A stretch of 64,000 nucleotides of DNA from Pseudomonas alcaliphila JAB1 (GTDB taxonomy: Bacteria > Pseudomonadota > Gammaproteobacteria > Pseudomonadales > Pseudomonadaceae), in the NCBI RefSeq assembly GCF_001941865.1, contig NZ_CP016162.1:3967501-4031500 (forward strand), written 5' to 3'. Both the position numbers and the translations under genes were made by a program. Shown piece after piece: positions 46,457-60,407 of the stretch. Every line of letters starts with the position of its first letter. The stretch's first letter is position 1. The notes beneath the pieces are model-generated. The model made no database searches. It was given only the letters and a program-made list of their open reading frames with translations, and was not told the DNA's origin.

Positions 46457-47218
46457 TCAGTGCAGGATCTGACTGAGGAACAGCTTGGTGCGCTCGTTCT
46501 GCGGGTTGGTGAAGAAGGCGTTCGGCTCGGCCTCCTCGACGATCTCGCCCTTGTCCATGAAGATCACGCGGTTGGCCACGGTACGGGCAAAACCCATCTC
46601 GTGGGTCACGCAGAGCATGGTCATGCCGTCTTCGGCCAGACCGATCATGGTGTCGAGCACCTCTTTCACCATCTCCGGGTCGAGGGCCGAGGTCGGCTCG
46701 TCGAACAGCATGATCTTCGGCTTCATGCACAGCGCGCGGGCAATCGCCACACGCTGCTGCTGACCGCCGGAGAGCTGGCCCGGAAACTTGTTGGCCTGCT
46801 CGGGGATACGCACGCGCTCGAGAAAGTGCATGGCAATTTCCTCGGCCTGACGCTTGGGCATCTTGCGTACCCACATCGGCGCCAGCGTGCAGTTCTGCAG
46901 CACGGTCAGGTGCGGGAACAGGTTGAAGTGCTGGAACACCATACCCACTTCACGGCGAATCGCTTCGATGTGCTTGAGGTCGCTGGTCAATTCGGTGCCA
47001 TCGACCACGATGCGCCCCTGCTGGTGTTCTTCCAGGCGATTGATACAACGAATGGTGGTGGACTTGCCCGAACCTGACGGCCCGCACAGGACGATACGCT
47101 CACCCTGCTGCACGCTCAGGTTGATGTCCTTGAGCACATGGAACTGGCCGTACCACTTGTTCACACCCTGCAGCAGGATCATCGGCTCGGCGCTGGGTTG
47201 TTTGATTGCTTCACTCAT
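46457..47218 (-). CDS. aapP: General L-amino acid ABC transporter, ATP-binding protein
   Basis: 253 aa. Walker [12 protein letters not shown]-loop [11 protein letters not shown], signature [15 protein letters not shown] and Walker [15 protein letters not shown]-loop in VTHEM. Cytoplasmic ATPase of the polar amino acid importer family (AapP/BztD). AGGAG precedes the ATG. It is the last gene of aapJ-Q-M-P, separated from aapM by 156 bp that contain a repeat element; strong terminator downstream. Confidence 0.95.
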   Translation of the reverse strand: MSEAIKQPSAEPMILLQGVNKWYGQFHVLKDINLSVQQGERIVLCGPSGSGKSTTIRCINRLEEHQQGRIVVDGTELTSDLKHIEAIRREVGMVFQHFNLFPHLTVLQNCTLAPMWVRKMPKRQAEEIAMHFLERVRIPEQANKFPGQLSGGQQQRVAIARALCMKPKIMLFDEPTSALDPEMVKEVLDTMIGLAEDGMTMLCVTHEMGFARTVANRVIFMDKGEIVEEAEPNAFFTNPQNERTKLFLSQILH

Positions 47219-47257
47219 GACTCACTCCTCTTGAGGGGCTCGATTCAGGATTTAGCG

Positions 47258-47345
47258 AGCTAGAGCCAGGCAAGGCGAAAACATTCGAGGGAGCGCAATG
47301 TACGGTTGTACATGAGCATCCCGAGAGTGTTTTCAACGCCGCCAG
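47258..47345. repeat. Diverged relative of the 8541-8680 MITE-like element
   Basis: Shares the core pattern CAAGGC.AAAAC...GCGCA.T.TAC..TTGTA.ATGAGCAT...GTTTT.AACGC with the element at 8571-8646. The outer terminal repeats are not clearly preserved. It interrupts the aapM-aapP spacing within one operon. Confidence 0.6.
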
Positions 47346-47374
47346 GCCGACGCGCAGCAAATACTGATCAGCTC

Positions 47375-48472
47375 CTAACGCTTGTGGCCGGTATCCAGCT
47401 TCCGCTCGAGATGCAGCGAATAGCGGGACATGCCGAAACAGAAAATCCAGAAGACCAACGCGGCGAACACATAACCTTCGGTAGCCATACCCAGCCATGC
47501 CGGGTCGGTGGTCGCCTGCTTGATGCTGTTGAGCAGATCGAACAGGCCGATGATGATCACCAGACTGGTGTCCTTGAACAGGGCGATGAAGACGTTGACG
47601 ATGCCCGGAATCACCAGCTTCAGCGCCTGCGGCAGGATCACCAGGCCCATCATCCGCCAGTAGCCCAGGCCCATGGCCGCGGCGGCCTCGTACTGCCCTT
47701 TGGGAATGGCCTGCAGACCACCGCGCACCACTTCAGCGATGTAGGCGGACTGGAACAGGATCACTCCGATCAGCGCACGCATCAGCTTGTCGAAATGCAT
47801 GCCTTCGGGCAGGAACAAGGGCAGCATCACCGAGGACATGAACAGCACGGTGATCAGCGGCACACCGCGCCAGAACTCGATGAAGGTGACGCAGATGACC
47901 TTGATCGCCGGCAGGTTGGAACGTCGCCCCAGTGCCAGCAGGATACCCAGCGGCAAGGCACCAGTGATGCCGACGGAGGCGATCACCAGGGTCAGCATCA
48001 GGCCGCCCCACTGGCTGGTGGATACCACGCTCAGACCAAATACGCCGCCGTGCAGCAGGCACCAGGCGATCACCGGATAGATCACCAGGAAGCCCAGGCC
48101 GTAGAACGCCTTGCGCGGCATCTGCGGCACGAACAGCGGCGCCGCGCCGACGATTGCCAGCCACAGCGTGGCGTCCACGCGCCAGCGCAGTTCGCTGGGG
48201 TAGAAGCCATACATGAACTGACCGAAACGCTGTTGGATGAACACCCAGCACGCGCCTTCCTTGGTGCAGTCGGCGCGGGTGCTGCCCACCCAGTTGGCAT
48301 CGATGATCGCCCACTGCAGCAGCGGAGGTACCACCAGCCAGATCAGATAAAGCGCGAAGAGGGTCAACAGGCTGTTGAACCAGTTGGAAAACAGGTTGGC
48401 CTTGAGCCAGCCCACTGCACCGACGCTCAGGCGTGGCGGCGGCAGGTCCGGTTTGAATGTATGAGTCTGCAT
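47375..48472 (-). CDS. aapM: General L-amino acid ABC transporter permease AapM
   Basis: 365 aa, about eight spans. Characteristic long N-terminal part and the permease EAA loop (PKGQYEAAAAMGLGYWRMMG). Pairs with AapQ to form the channel of the broad-specificity L-amino acid importer. AAGGAG precedes the ATG. Homologous to Rhizobium AapM/BztC. 9 bp after aapQ. Confidence 0.93.
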   Translation of the reverse strand: MQTHTFKPDLPPPRLSVGAVGWLKANLFSNWFNSLLTLFALYLIWLVVPPLLQWAIIDANWVGSTRADCTKEGACWVFIQQRFGQFMYGFYPSELRWRVDATLWLAIVGAAPLFVPQMPRKAFYGLGFLVIYPVIAWCLLHGGVFGLSVVSTSQWGGLMLTLVIASVGITGALPLGILLALGRRSNLPAIKVICVTFIEFWRGVPLITVLFMSSVMLPLFLPEGMHFDKLMRALIGVILFQSAYIAEVVRGGLQAIPKGQYEAAAAMGLGYWRMMGLVILPQALKLVIPGIVNVFIALFKDTSLVIIIGLFDLLNSIKQATTDPAWLGMATEGYVFAALVFWIFCFGMSRYSLHLERKLDTGHKR

Positions 48473-48481
48473 GGCTGCTCC

Positions 48482-49666
48482 TTACCGCTCAGTCAGCGCG
48501 ATGCGCTTGTTGTACCAGTTCATCAGCAGGGAAATGCTGATACTGATGGCCAGATACACGCTCATGGTGATGGCGATCACCTCGATGGCCTGGCCGGTCT
48601 GGTTGAGCACGGTGCCGGCGAACAGCGAAACCATGTCCGGGTAACCGATACCGGCGGCCAGGGACGAGTTCTTCGCCAGGTTGAGGTACTGACTGGTCAG
48701 TGGCGGAATGATCACGCGCAGTGCCTGCGGGATGATCACCAGACGCAGGGTGACGCCCGGACGCAACCCAAGCGAGCGCGCCGCCTCGGTCTGACCATGG
48801 CTGACGGCCATGATCCCGGAGCGAACGTTCTCGGCGATGAAAGCCGCGGTGTAGATGGTCAGCGCCAGAGTCAACGCCATCAGCTCGGGGATCATCACCC
48901 AGCCGCCACGGAAGTTGAAACCGGTCAACTCCGGCACGCTCCACACCAGCGGGTTACCGCCGATCAGCACGGTGAGGCCAGGGATGACTACGATCAGCGC
49001 CAGCGAGGTCCACAACAGCGGGAAGATCTGGCCAGTGGCCTCGCGGCGCTTCTTGGCCCAGCGTCCCAAGGCGATGATGCCGACGATGGTCGCCAACACT
49101 ACCACCGCGAACAGGCCGAAACTCTCCGAAGGGCCAGGCGCCGGCATGTACAGACCGCGACTGTTGAGGAAGAAGATTTCACCCATATCCAGGCTCTGCC
49201 GAGGACCAGGCAGGGCAAGAAATACCGCGAAATACCAGAAGAGGATCTGCAGCAACGGCGGAATGTTGCGGAAAATCTCGATGTAAACGGTGGCCAGCTT
49301 GCTGATCAGCCAGTTGGGCGATAGCCGCGCCACACCCAGCAGAAAGCCAAGGATGGAGGCCAGCACGATACCGATAAAAGACACCAGCAGGGTATTGAGC
49401 AAGCCGACCAGAAACACACGGGCGTAGCTGTCGCTTTCCGTGTAGTTGATCAGGTGCTGGGCAATACCGAAACCGGCGCTGTTATTGAGAAAAGCGAAGC
49501 CGGAAATGATCCCGCGCTTCTCCAGGTTAGCCTGGGTGTTCTGGAAGAGAAACCAGCCGAGCGCCACAACGGCGATAACGGCAATGATCTGGAAAGCCCA
49601 AGCACGCACCTGCGGATCGTTCAGAAACGATCCTCGCGGGCGCGGGGCATTAGCAGTCGTGTGCAT
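48482..49666 (-). CDS. aapQ: General L-amino acid ABC transporter permease AapQ
   Basis: 394 aa from the ATG at 49666 (MHTTANAPRPRGSFLND), with GAGGG upstream. Multi-span membrane protein with EAA loop SHGQTEAARSLGLRPG. Forms the membrane channel with AapM. Alternative upstream start at 49699 gives a non-homologous extension. Confidence 0.93.
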   Translation of the reverse strand: MHTTANAPRPRGSFLNDPQVRAWAFQIIAVIAVVALGWFLFQNTQANLEKRGIISGFAFLNNSAGFGIAQHLINYTESDSYARVFLVGLLNTLLVSFIGIVLASILGFLLGVARLSPNWLISKLATVYIEIFRNIPPLLQILFWYFAVFLALPGPRQSLDMGEIFFLNSRGLYMPAPGPSESFGLFAVVVLATIVGIIALGRWAKKRREATGQIFPLLWTSLALIVVIPGLTVLIGGNPLVWSVPELTGFNFRGGWVMIPELMALTLALTIYTAAFIAENVRSGIMAVSHGQTEAARSLGLRPGVTLRLVIIPQALRVIIPPLTSQYLNLAKNSSLAAGIGYPDMVSLFAGTVLNQTGQAIEVIAITMSVYLAISISISLLMNWYNKRIALTER

Positions 49667-49729
49667 GACAACCCTCACGGAAGCCCCGGCCGCACGCAAG
49701 CCGGCCGGAGTTCACTTAATCGGAAACGA

Positions 49730-49756
49730 CAGCGGCAGGCCATAGGCCTGCCGCTG
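49730..49756 (-). promoter_or_regulatory. Strong hairpin between aapJ and aapQ
   Basis: Perfect 12-bp inverted repeat CAGCGGCAGGCC-ATA-GGCCTGCCGCTG in the 97-bp gap after the aapJ stop. Without a T-run it is not a terminator; by analogy with other importer operons it probably protects aapJ mRNA or attenuates downstream transcription so the binding protein exceeds the permeases. Confidence 0.7.
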
Positions 49757-49763
49757 TGGACGG

Positions 49764-50792
49764 TCAACGCACCGGCGGTGCGTACTGCAGACCACCCTTG
49801 TTCCACAGGGCGTTGAGACCACGCTCGATCTTCAGCTCGCTGCCGGCACCGACGTTACGGTCGAAGGACTCACCGTAGTTACCGACTTGCTTGACGATCT
49901 GTACTGCCCAGTCTTTCGGCAGCTTGAGGTCTTTGCCGAACTCACCTTCAGTACCCAGCAGACGTGCTACGTCCGGGTTCTTGGTGTCTTTGGCAGTGGC
50001 TTCGACGTTGGCCGAGGTCACACCCAGCTCTTCGGCGTTGACCATGGCGAACAGGGTCCAGCGCACGATGTCGAACCACTCTTCGTCACCCTGGCGCACG
50101 ACCGGGCCCAGAGGCTCCTTGGAGATGACTTCCGGCAGCACGACATAATCGTCCGGGTTGGCCAGCTTGATGCGCTGTGCGTACAGCTGCGACTGGTCGG
50201 AGGTCAGCACGTCGCAACGGCCGGCTTCGACCGACTTGGCGCTCTCGTCAGAGGTGTCGTAGGTGATGGGGGTGTACTTCATGCCGTTGGCACGGAAGTA
50301 GTCGGAGAGGTTCAGCTCGGTGGTGGTACCGGCCTGGATGCAGACGGTAGCCCCGTCTAGTTCCTTGGCGCTGGAAACGCCCAGCTTCTTGTTCACCAAA
50401 AAGCCCTGGCCGTCGTAGTAGTTGGTGCCAGTGAAGTTCAGACCCAGTGCGGCGTCGCGCGAGCTGGTCCAGGTGGTGTTACGCGACAGGATGTCGACTT
50501 CGCCGGATTGCAGCGCGGTGAAGCGCTCCTTGGCGGTCAGCGGGCTGTACTTGACCTTGGTCGCGTCGCCGAAAACCGCGGCTGCAACAGCGCGGCAGAC
50601 GTCAACGTCGAGACCCAGGTAGTTGCCTTTTTCATCGGCGTAGGAGAAGCCAGGCAGACCGTCGCTGATACCGCACTGCACGAAGCCTTTCTTCTGCACT
50701 GCATCCAGGGTGGCGCCTGCCTGAGCAAAGCCACTGACACCGAGCACAGCTGCGGTGGTCAGCACAGCCAGGGTGGATTTCACCATCTTCAT
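49764..50792 (-). CDS. aapJ: General L-amino acid ABC transporter, periplasmic binding protein
   Basis: 342 aa from the ATG at 50792, preceded by GGAGG. Signal peptide ~1-24 (MKMVKSTLAVLTTAAVLG, cleaved near AQA). The mature part (TLDAVQKKGFVQCGISDG) and DVDVCRAVAAAVFGD, ERFTALQSGEVDILSRNTTW are AapJ/BztA-type ligand-lobe motifs. Binds a range of L-amino acids. First gene of the operon; promoter in 50793-51269. Confidence 0.95.
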   Translation of the reverse strand: MKMVKSTLAVLTTAAVLGVSGFAQAGATLDAVQKKGFVQCGISDGLPGFSYADEKGNYLGLDVDVCRAVAAAVFGDATKVKYSPLTAKERFTALQSGEVDILSRNTTWTSSRDAALGLNFTGTNYYDGQGFLVNKKLGVSSAKELDGATVCIQAGTTTELNLSDYFRANGMKYTPITYDTSDESAKSVEAGRCDVLTSDQSQLYAQRIKLANPDDYVVLPEVISKEPLGPVVRQGDEEWFDIVRWTLFAMVNAEELGVTSANVEATAKDTKNPDVARLLGTEGEFGKDLKLPKDWAVQIVKQVGNYGESFDRNVGAGSELKIERGLNALWNKGGLQYAPPVR

Positions 50793-51929
<1,137 letters not shown>

Positions 51930-51952
51930 CCGAACCGAGAGATGCACAATAA

Positions 51953-53854
51953 ATGAGCACAGCGCCCCTCATTCGCACCCTGCAGGATATCGAACAGATC
52001 GAGAGCACCCCGCTGAGTGATCGCGACCTGCCCAGCAGCACCTTCGAGCTGATTCGCCGCACGGCGCAGGCCAGCCCCGAGGCAGCGGCGCTGTCGTTCA
52101 TTCTCCAGGGCACGGGAGAGGAAACCCCGCTGCGCCTGAACTATACCGAGCTGCTCGGCAAGATCACCCAGACCGCCAACGCCTTCCACCGCCTGGGCCT
52201 GCGCCCGGGCAAGGCGGTGTCCTTCCTGCTGCCCAACCTGCCGCAGACCCACTACACCATCTGGGGTGGCGAGGCCGCCGGCATCGTCAATGCGATCAAC
52301 CCGCTGCTCGATCCCGAGCACATCGCCGAGCTGATCCACGCATCCAACTCCGAGCTGCTGGTGACCCTGGCGCCCTTCCCCGGCGCCGAGCTGTGGGACA
52401 AGATCGATGCCCTGCGCGAACAGTTGCCGGAGCTGAAAGCGATTCTCTGCGTGGACATGGCCAACCTGCTGCCCGAACCGCAACGCAGCGCGCTCAGGGC
52501 CCAGCGCGGCCCGCTGCCGGAGGGCGTGCTGGATTTCGATGAAACCATCGCCGCCTGCCCCGCCGATCACCTGGAAAGCGGTCGCGTGATCGCCGCCGAC
52601 GACATCGCCAGCTACTTCCACACCGGCGGCACCACCGGTACGCCCAAGCTGGCGCCGCACAGCCACGGCAACGAAGTGGCGATGGCCTACAGCATGAACC
52701 TGGTCACCCGCTTCGGCCCGGGCGACGTGACGCTCTGCGGCCTGCCGCTGTTCCACGTCAACGGCGTGATCGTCACCGGGATGACGGCTTTCATCGGCGG
52801 CGCAGAAGTGCTGCTGGCAACGCCGCAGGGCTACCGCAACACCACACTGATCAGCAATTTCTGGAAGGTGATCGCGCGCCACAAGGTCAGCTTCTTCAGC
52901 GGTGTTCCGACCATCTATGCCGGCCTGCTGCAGATTCCCAGCGAGGGTCATGACCTGTCCTCGCTGAAATACGCCCTGTGCGGCGCCGCGCCCATGCCGG
53001 TGGAACTGATACGCCAGTTCGAGGCCAAGACCGGCCTGACCCTGCTCGAAGGCTATGGCCTGACCGAAGGCACCTGCGGCAGCTGCGCCAACCCGCCAGC
53101 GGGTGAACGCCGCCCCGGCTCCATCGGCCTGCCCATGCCGTACTGCGAAGTGCGCATCAAGGTACTCGACGAGCAGGGACGCTATCTCCGGGATGCCGAG
53201 CAGGATGAGATCGGCAACCTGTGCATCCGCGGTGCCACGGTATTCAAGGGCTATCTGCAGGCGAGCAAGAACGCCGGCATCTGGGTCGATGGCGACTGGT
53301 TCAATACCGGCGACCTCGGTCGCGTCGATGCTGACGGCTACATCTGGCTGACCGGGCGCAGCAAGGACCTGATCATCCGCGGCGGTCACAACATCGACCC
53401 GCAGATGATCGAGGAAGCCCTGCACAAACACCCCGCCGTGGCCATGGCCGCTGCAGTGGGCAAGCCAGACGAGAAGGCCGGCGAATTGCCGGTGGTCTAC
53501 GTGCAGCTCAAGCCAGGCGCGCAGACCAGCGAAGCCGAGCTGCTGGAACATGCCGCCGCACATATTCCCGAGCGCGCCGCGGTGCCCAAGGACGCCTGGA
53601 TCATCGATGCAATCCCGCTCACCGCGGTGGGCAAGACCTTCAAACCAGCGCTGCGTTTCGATGCCATCGCCCGCGTTTACCAGGCGGCTGTCGATGAGCT
53701 GCATCCGGCTGTTCGGGTCGAAGTGCTGAGCGATGACAAGGCCGGTCAACTGGCCCATATCCACCTGCCGAACCAGGATCAGGCATTGGCTGCCAGCATT
53801 GCCGAGCGTCTGTCCGGCTACGCGGTGGGCCATCGCATCCACTTCTCAGCGTGA
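51953..53854 (+). CDS. Acyl-CoA synthetase (AMP-binding enzyme)
   Basis: 633 aa. Adenylation motif HTGGTTGTPKLAPHSH (A3), EGYGLTEGTCG (A5), TGDLGRVDADGYIWLTGR (A7) and KDLIIRGGHNIDP (A8), with the C-terminal subdomain then an extra ~60 residues. Activates a fatty or aryl acid to its CoA thioester via acyl-AMP. Specificity is not readable. The catalytic A10 Lys is present in AVGKTFKPALR. Confidence 0.9.
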   Translation: MSTAPLIRTLQDIEQIESTPLSDRDLPSSTFELIRRTAQASPEAAALSFILQGTGEETPLRLNYTELLGKITQTANAFHRLGLRPGKAVSFLLPNLPQTHYTIWGGEAAGIVNAINPLLDPEHIAELIHASNSELLVTLAPFPGAELWDKIDALREQLPELKAILCVDMANLLPEPQRSALRAQRGPLPEGVLDFDETIAACPADHLESGRVIAADDIASYFHTGGTTGTPKLAPHSHGNEVAMAYSMNLVTRFGPGDVTLCGLPLFHVNGVIVTGMTAFIGGAEVLLATPQGYRNTTLISNFWKVIARHKVSFFSGVPTIYAGLLQIPSEGHDLSSLKYALCGAAPMPVELIRQFEAKTGLTLLEGYGLTEGTCGSCANPPAGERRPGSIGLPMPYCEVRIKVLDEQGRYLRDAEQDEIGNLCIRGATVFKGYLQASKNAGIWVDGDWFNTGDLGRVDADGYIWLTGRSKDLIIRGGHNIDPQMIEEALHKHPAVAMAAAVGKPDEKAGELPVVYVQLKPGAQTSEAELLEHAAAHIPERAAVPKDAWIIDAIPLTAVGKTFKPALRFDAIARVYQAAVDELHPAVRVEVLSDDKAGQLAHIHLPNQDQALAASIAERLSGYAVGHRIHFSA

Positions 53855-54045
53855 TCCGGAGCGCGCCAGGACGCGCGCCAGTTAACAGCTTCGCACTTTC
53901 GTGCAACCACTGGTCGGCAGAGCTTCAGGCAAGCATTGCCACGCCTGATGCCTAGGAATACTGTCGAACGCTATTCGTAGACACGACAGGGAGCGTTGGT
54001 GGTGCCCTCAGGCCTATTCGCCCGGCCAGGCCCGACGAGATCACG

Positions 54046-54984
54046 ATGAAACCGGCGCACTGGCAGGCAGACCTGCAGCAAGTTCAACAGTTGCGACTAT
54101 TTCATAATGTCGCCACCAGCAGCCTGGACCAGTTGCTGCGAGAATTTCGCGCCTGCGAGCTGGAAGCCGGCGAAGTGCTGCTCTCCCCCTTCAATCGCAA
54201 CCAGCACCTCTATCTGCTGATCGAGGGCCAACTGCGCGTCTACCTCGGGTCACTGGACAACCAGGCCGTCAGCACCCTCGAAGTCGGTGACTGCGCCGGT
54301 GAAATCAGCTTCATCGACAACGAACATCCCTCCGCCTACGTCGTGGCCGAGCGCCCCTCCATCGTCCTGCGCCTGCACCGAGAGTCACTGGTGGCGTTGT
54401 TCCAGCAATCCCCACAGATGATGCAGAACCTGCTGGAGCTGCTCTGCGATCGCGTGCGCCAAGGCAACCGGCAGATTCTCGACAGTGAGCAGAACGCCAA
54501 CGTCGACACCCTCACCGGCTGCTTCAACCGGCGCTGGCTGGAACACGTGTTCGAGCGTGAGAGCACCCGCTGTGCCTTCAACGACGAACCCATGTCATTG
54601 CTGATGCTCGATGTCGACCACTTCAAGGCCTACAACGACCAGCACGGCCACCTGGCCGGCGATTACGCCTTATGCCTGGTGGCGCATACCCTGAGCAGCC
54701 AGCTAAGGCCGAAGGACAGCCTGATACGTTTCGGTGGCGAGGAGTTCGTCATTCTCCTGCCGGAGATCGCCGATGAGGCTGCACGCGGTATCGGTGAGCG
54801 CCTGCGTATCGGCCTGGAGCAGATCGCGTCCTTCTATTCGCCGGTTGGCGTGCTGCCCGGCGTCACCATCTCCATCGGCCTGGCGCAGATGCAGCACAAG
54901 GACAGCCTGCAAAGCCTTATCGCGCGTGCTGACGCGGCGCTATACCAGGCCAAGCAACAGGGGCGTAACTGCCTCTGCGGCTGA
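54046..54984 (+). CDS. Cyclic-nucleotide-binding-domain diguanylate cyclase
   Basis: 312 aa. N-terminal cNMP-binding (CRP-like) domain ~15-140 with the phosphate cassette region GDCAGEISFIDNEHPSA, then a GGDEF domain ~155-312. The active-site motif is GGEEF at 230-234, and RPKD five residues before it is an RxxD inhibitory site for c-di-GMP. Cytoplasmic; probably makes c-di-GMP under nucleotide control. No EAL domain and no membrane segments. Confidence 0.93.
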   Translation: MKPAHWQADLQQVQQLRLFHNVATSSLDQLLREFRACELEAGEVLLSPFNRNQHLYLLIEGQLRVYLGSLDNQAVSTLEVGDCAGEISFIDNEHPSAYVVAERPSIVLRLHRESLVALFQQSPQMMQNLLELLCDRVRQGNRQILDSEQNANVDTLTGCFNRRWLEHVFERESTRCAFNDEPMSLLMLDVDHFKAYNDQHGHLAGDYALCLVAHTLSSQLRPKDSLIRFGGEEFVILLPEIADEAARGIGERLRIGLEQIASFYSPVGVLPGVTISIGLAQMQHKDSLQSLIARADAALYQAKQQGRNCLCG

Positions 54985-55012
54985 TAATTTGCGACATTGG
55001 TGCGCTAGGCAT

Positions 55013-55063
55013 TGTGGGAGGGGCTTTAGCCGCGACCGAATCGCCGCTGAAGCGCCTCCCACA
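55013..55063. repeat. REP-like hairpin TGTGGGAGG family
   Basis: Imperfect inverted repeat TGTGGGAGGGGCTTTAGCCG / TCGCCGCTGAAGCGCCTCCC, 29 bases after the GGDEF gene stop. Its left arm recurs at 38743-38766. Confidence 0.7.
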
Positions 55064-55137
55064 GAGCTGCCGCGCACCGCCGCCCCTTCCCTTGCTACAG
55101 TGCCGAGCATAACGACAAGCCTGGATGGCCACCCTTT

Positions 55138-56301
55138 ATGCGCAAACTGCTGATCGCCCTGCTTCTGCTGGTTTCCCTCTCTGCCCTCGCCGTACTGGGC
55201 CTGCCCCGAGTCATCGACGCGCAGATGAACAGCGTCGCCAGCCCGCCACCCTATCCGGCCAGCGCCAGCGCGCAGAAGCTGCACCAGGGGCTGTTCGTCG
55301 CCGACCTGCACGACGACGCCCTGCTCTGGGAGCGCGACCTGCTCAAGCGCTACGACTACGGTCACTCCGACCTGCCACGCATGCTCGAAGGGCGCCTCGG
55401 CCTGCAGGTGTTCTCCACCGTGACCAAGACGCCACGCGGGCTGAACATGGAGAGCAACGCCGCCGACAGTGACAACATCACCCTGCTGGCCATGGCCCAG
55501 CGCTGGCCGCGGGAAACCTGGAACAGCCTGCTGCAGCGCGCCCTGTACCAGGCGCAGAAGCTGCAGGATGCGGCGCACGCCAGCGAAGGTCGCCTGGTGC
55601 TGATTCGCAGCCGCGCGGACCTGGCCCGCTTCATCGCGGCCTGGGACAAAGACCCGCAGCGTGTGGCAGGCCTGCTCGCCACCGAGGGCCTGCAGCCCAT
55701 CGAGAACCAGCTGGAGAACGTCGATACGCTGTTTGATGCGGGCTTTCGTATCGCCGGTCTGACCCATTTCTTCGATAACGAAGTGGGCGGCTCGGCCCAC
55801 GGCCTGGCAAAAGGCGGGCTGACGCCGCTGGGACGCCAGGTGATCGCGCGTCTGGAAGAAAAAGCCATGCTGGTGGACCTGGCCCACGCCTCGCGCCCGC
55901 TGATCGACGATGTGCTGGCCATGGCCACGCGCCCGGTACTGGTCTCACATACCGGTGTCGAAGGCACCTGCCCCGGCACGCGCAATCTCAGCGACAAGCA
56001 CCTGCAGGCCATCGCCGCCACGGGCGGGGTGATCGGTATCGGCTACTGGAGCACCGCCGTGTGCGACACCTCGGTCGCCGCCATCGTCAAAGCCATTCGT
56101 TATACGGCGGACAAGGTCGGCGTCGAGCACGTCGCCCTGGGCTCGGACTTCAATGGCACCGTGCATACACCATTCGACGTCACCGGCCTGGCGCAAATTA
56201 CCGAGGGGCTGCAAACCGCCGGCTTCGACAATGACGCCATTGCCGCGATCATGGGCGGCAATGTACAGCGCCTGCTGCTGGCCAGCCTGCCGGAGAAATG
56301 A
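55138..56301 (+). CDS. Membrane dipeptidase, peptidase family M19
   Basis: 387 aa. An N-terminal anchor/signal (~3-22, LLIALLLLVSLSALAVLG), then the renal-dipeptidase TIM barrel: zinc ligands DLHDD, the Glu in LLATEGLQP, His in LVSHTGV, and GSDFNG near the C-terminus. Cleaves dipeptides, including D-amino-acid-containing ones in the family. Periplasmic or membrane-tethered. Confidence 0.93.
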   Translation: MRKLLIALLLLVSLSALAVLGLPRVIDAQMNSVASPPPYPASASAQKLHQGLFVADLHDDALLWERDLLKRYDYGHSDLPRMLEGRLGLQVFSTVTKTPRGLNMESNAADSDNITLLAMAQRWPRETWNSLLQRALYQAQKLQDAAHASEGRLVLIRSRADLARFIAAWDKDPQRVAGLLATEGLQPIENQLENVDTLFDAGFRIAGLTHFFDNEVGGSAHGLAKGGLTPLGRQVIARLEEKAMLVDLAHASRPLIDDVLAMATRPVLVSHTGVEGTCPGTRNLSDKHLQAIAATGGVIGIGYWSTAVCDTSVAAIVKAIRYTADKVGVEHVALGSDFNGTVHTPFDVTGLAQITEGLQTAGFDNDAIAAIMGGNVQRLLLASLPEK

Positions 56302-56411
56302 GGCGCTGGGCACACGCTCCTCTTGACAGACGCGAGCGAAGCACTTCGCCACGCCCGCGTCTTGCATTACACTGGCGGGCGTTCACTCCTTAACCAGTCG
56401 ATGAGAAGCCC

Positions 56412-59459
<3,048 letters not shown>

Positions 59460-59479
<20 letters not shown>

Positions 59480-60404
59480 GTACGTTTTGCTCCTGCTCGG
59501 CCGCTTCTTCATGCTTGGCCGAGCGCTCTAGCTCGCGGCGAAAACCGTCAGCCTTGTTCAGGCTCAACTCCAACACCCGATCACGCCCTCCCTCTGCGAC
59601 CAGGTAACGGCCATCGTCCAGCGGCAAGATCGCCTGCGGCGCCTTGAGAAATGACAACACAGTGGTCTGCGCGCCTTGGGCATCGACCAGCAGCAGACGG
59701 GCGCGATGGGTCGAGTCCTCGCTGATCCACAGGCCCTGCTCGTCGCAGAGCATGAACGTCGGGTTACGCAGCCCGTCGATCACCACCGGGTCGCGGCCGT
59801 CCTCGCGCAGCTCGCGAATCACACCGGTTTCCTTTTCGCTGTAGAGCATACGGCCGTCGGTGCAGCGGGTGATCGACTCGGTTTCCGAGAGGTTGTCACG
59901 CACCACGCTCAGTTGCCGGTCATCCCAGCGGTAGCGCCATAGCCGACCGTTACCCTTGCGGTCCTCGATGGCATAGAGGTAGTGACCGTCATCCCACAGC
60001 CCCCGCACCTGATCGCCCGCGAACAGTTCGGAAACACGCTTGCCTTGCAGGAAGCTGACCGGCTTTCCGCCCGACTCCTGACTGAACACCAGGCCACCAC
60101 GGGCGCTGAGCAGGCCATCGGGTTTGGACAGGCCTTCGACCACCACTTCGCGGTCACCGTCGGGCTGCATCAACAGGATGCTGCCGCGGCCATCCTGCAG
60201 TTCCTGGCTGACCAGAATCCCGCCATCCGCTGCTCGCGCCAGCCCGGCCGCCTTCTGCACGTCATCGTAGGCAACGCGGTACGACCAGCCGCTGGCGGCC
60301 TGCACCGGAAAGAAGTACTGCCAGGCGAAAAACATCAGGGCGGCGGCGACCAGCGCGGCAGCCGCCAGAAATGCGCTTTTCAGCAAACGCAGGGACATGT
60401 TCAT
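59460..60404 (-). CDS. SMP-30/NHL-type beta-propeller protein
   Basis: 314 aa. Signal anchor ~1-30 (AFLAAAALVAAALMFFAWQY), then repeated blades such as ILVSQELQDGRGSILLMQPD, LVFSQESGGKPVSFLQGK and RMLYSEKETGVIRELREDG. Probable periplasmic six-bladed propeller, gluconolactonase/strictosidine-synthase-like. The metal/catalytic residues are not identified. The ATG lies 3 bases after the mntP stop; the pair forms an operon. Its 3' end overlaps the opposite small membrane gene. Confidence 0.82.
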
Positions 60405-60407
60405 GTT

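Noticed and set aside
47306..49324. Long plus-strand frame opposite aapM/aapQ
   Set aside because: Antisense to two clear permease genes; no motif or start signal.
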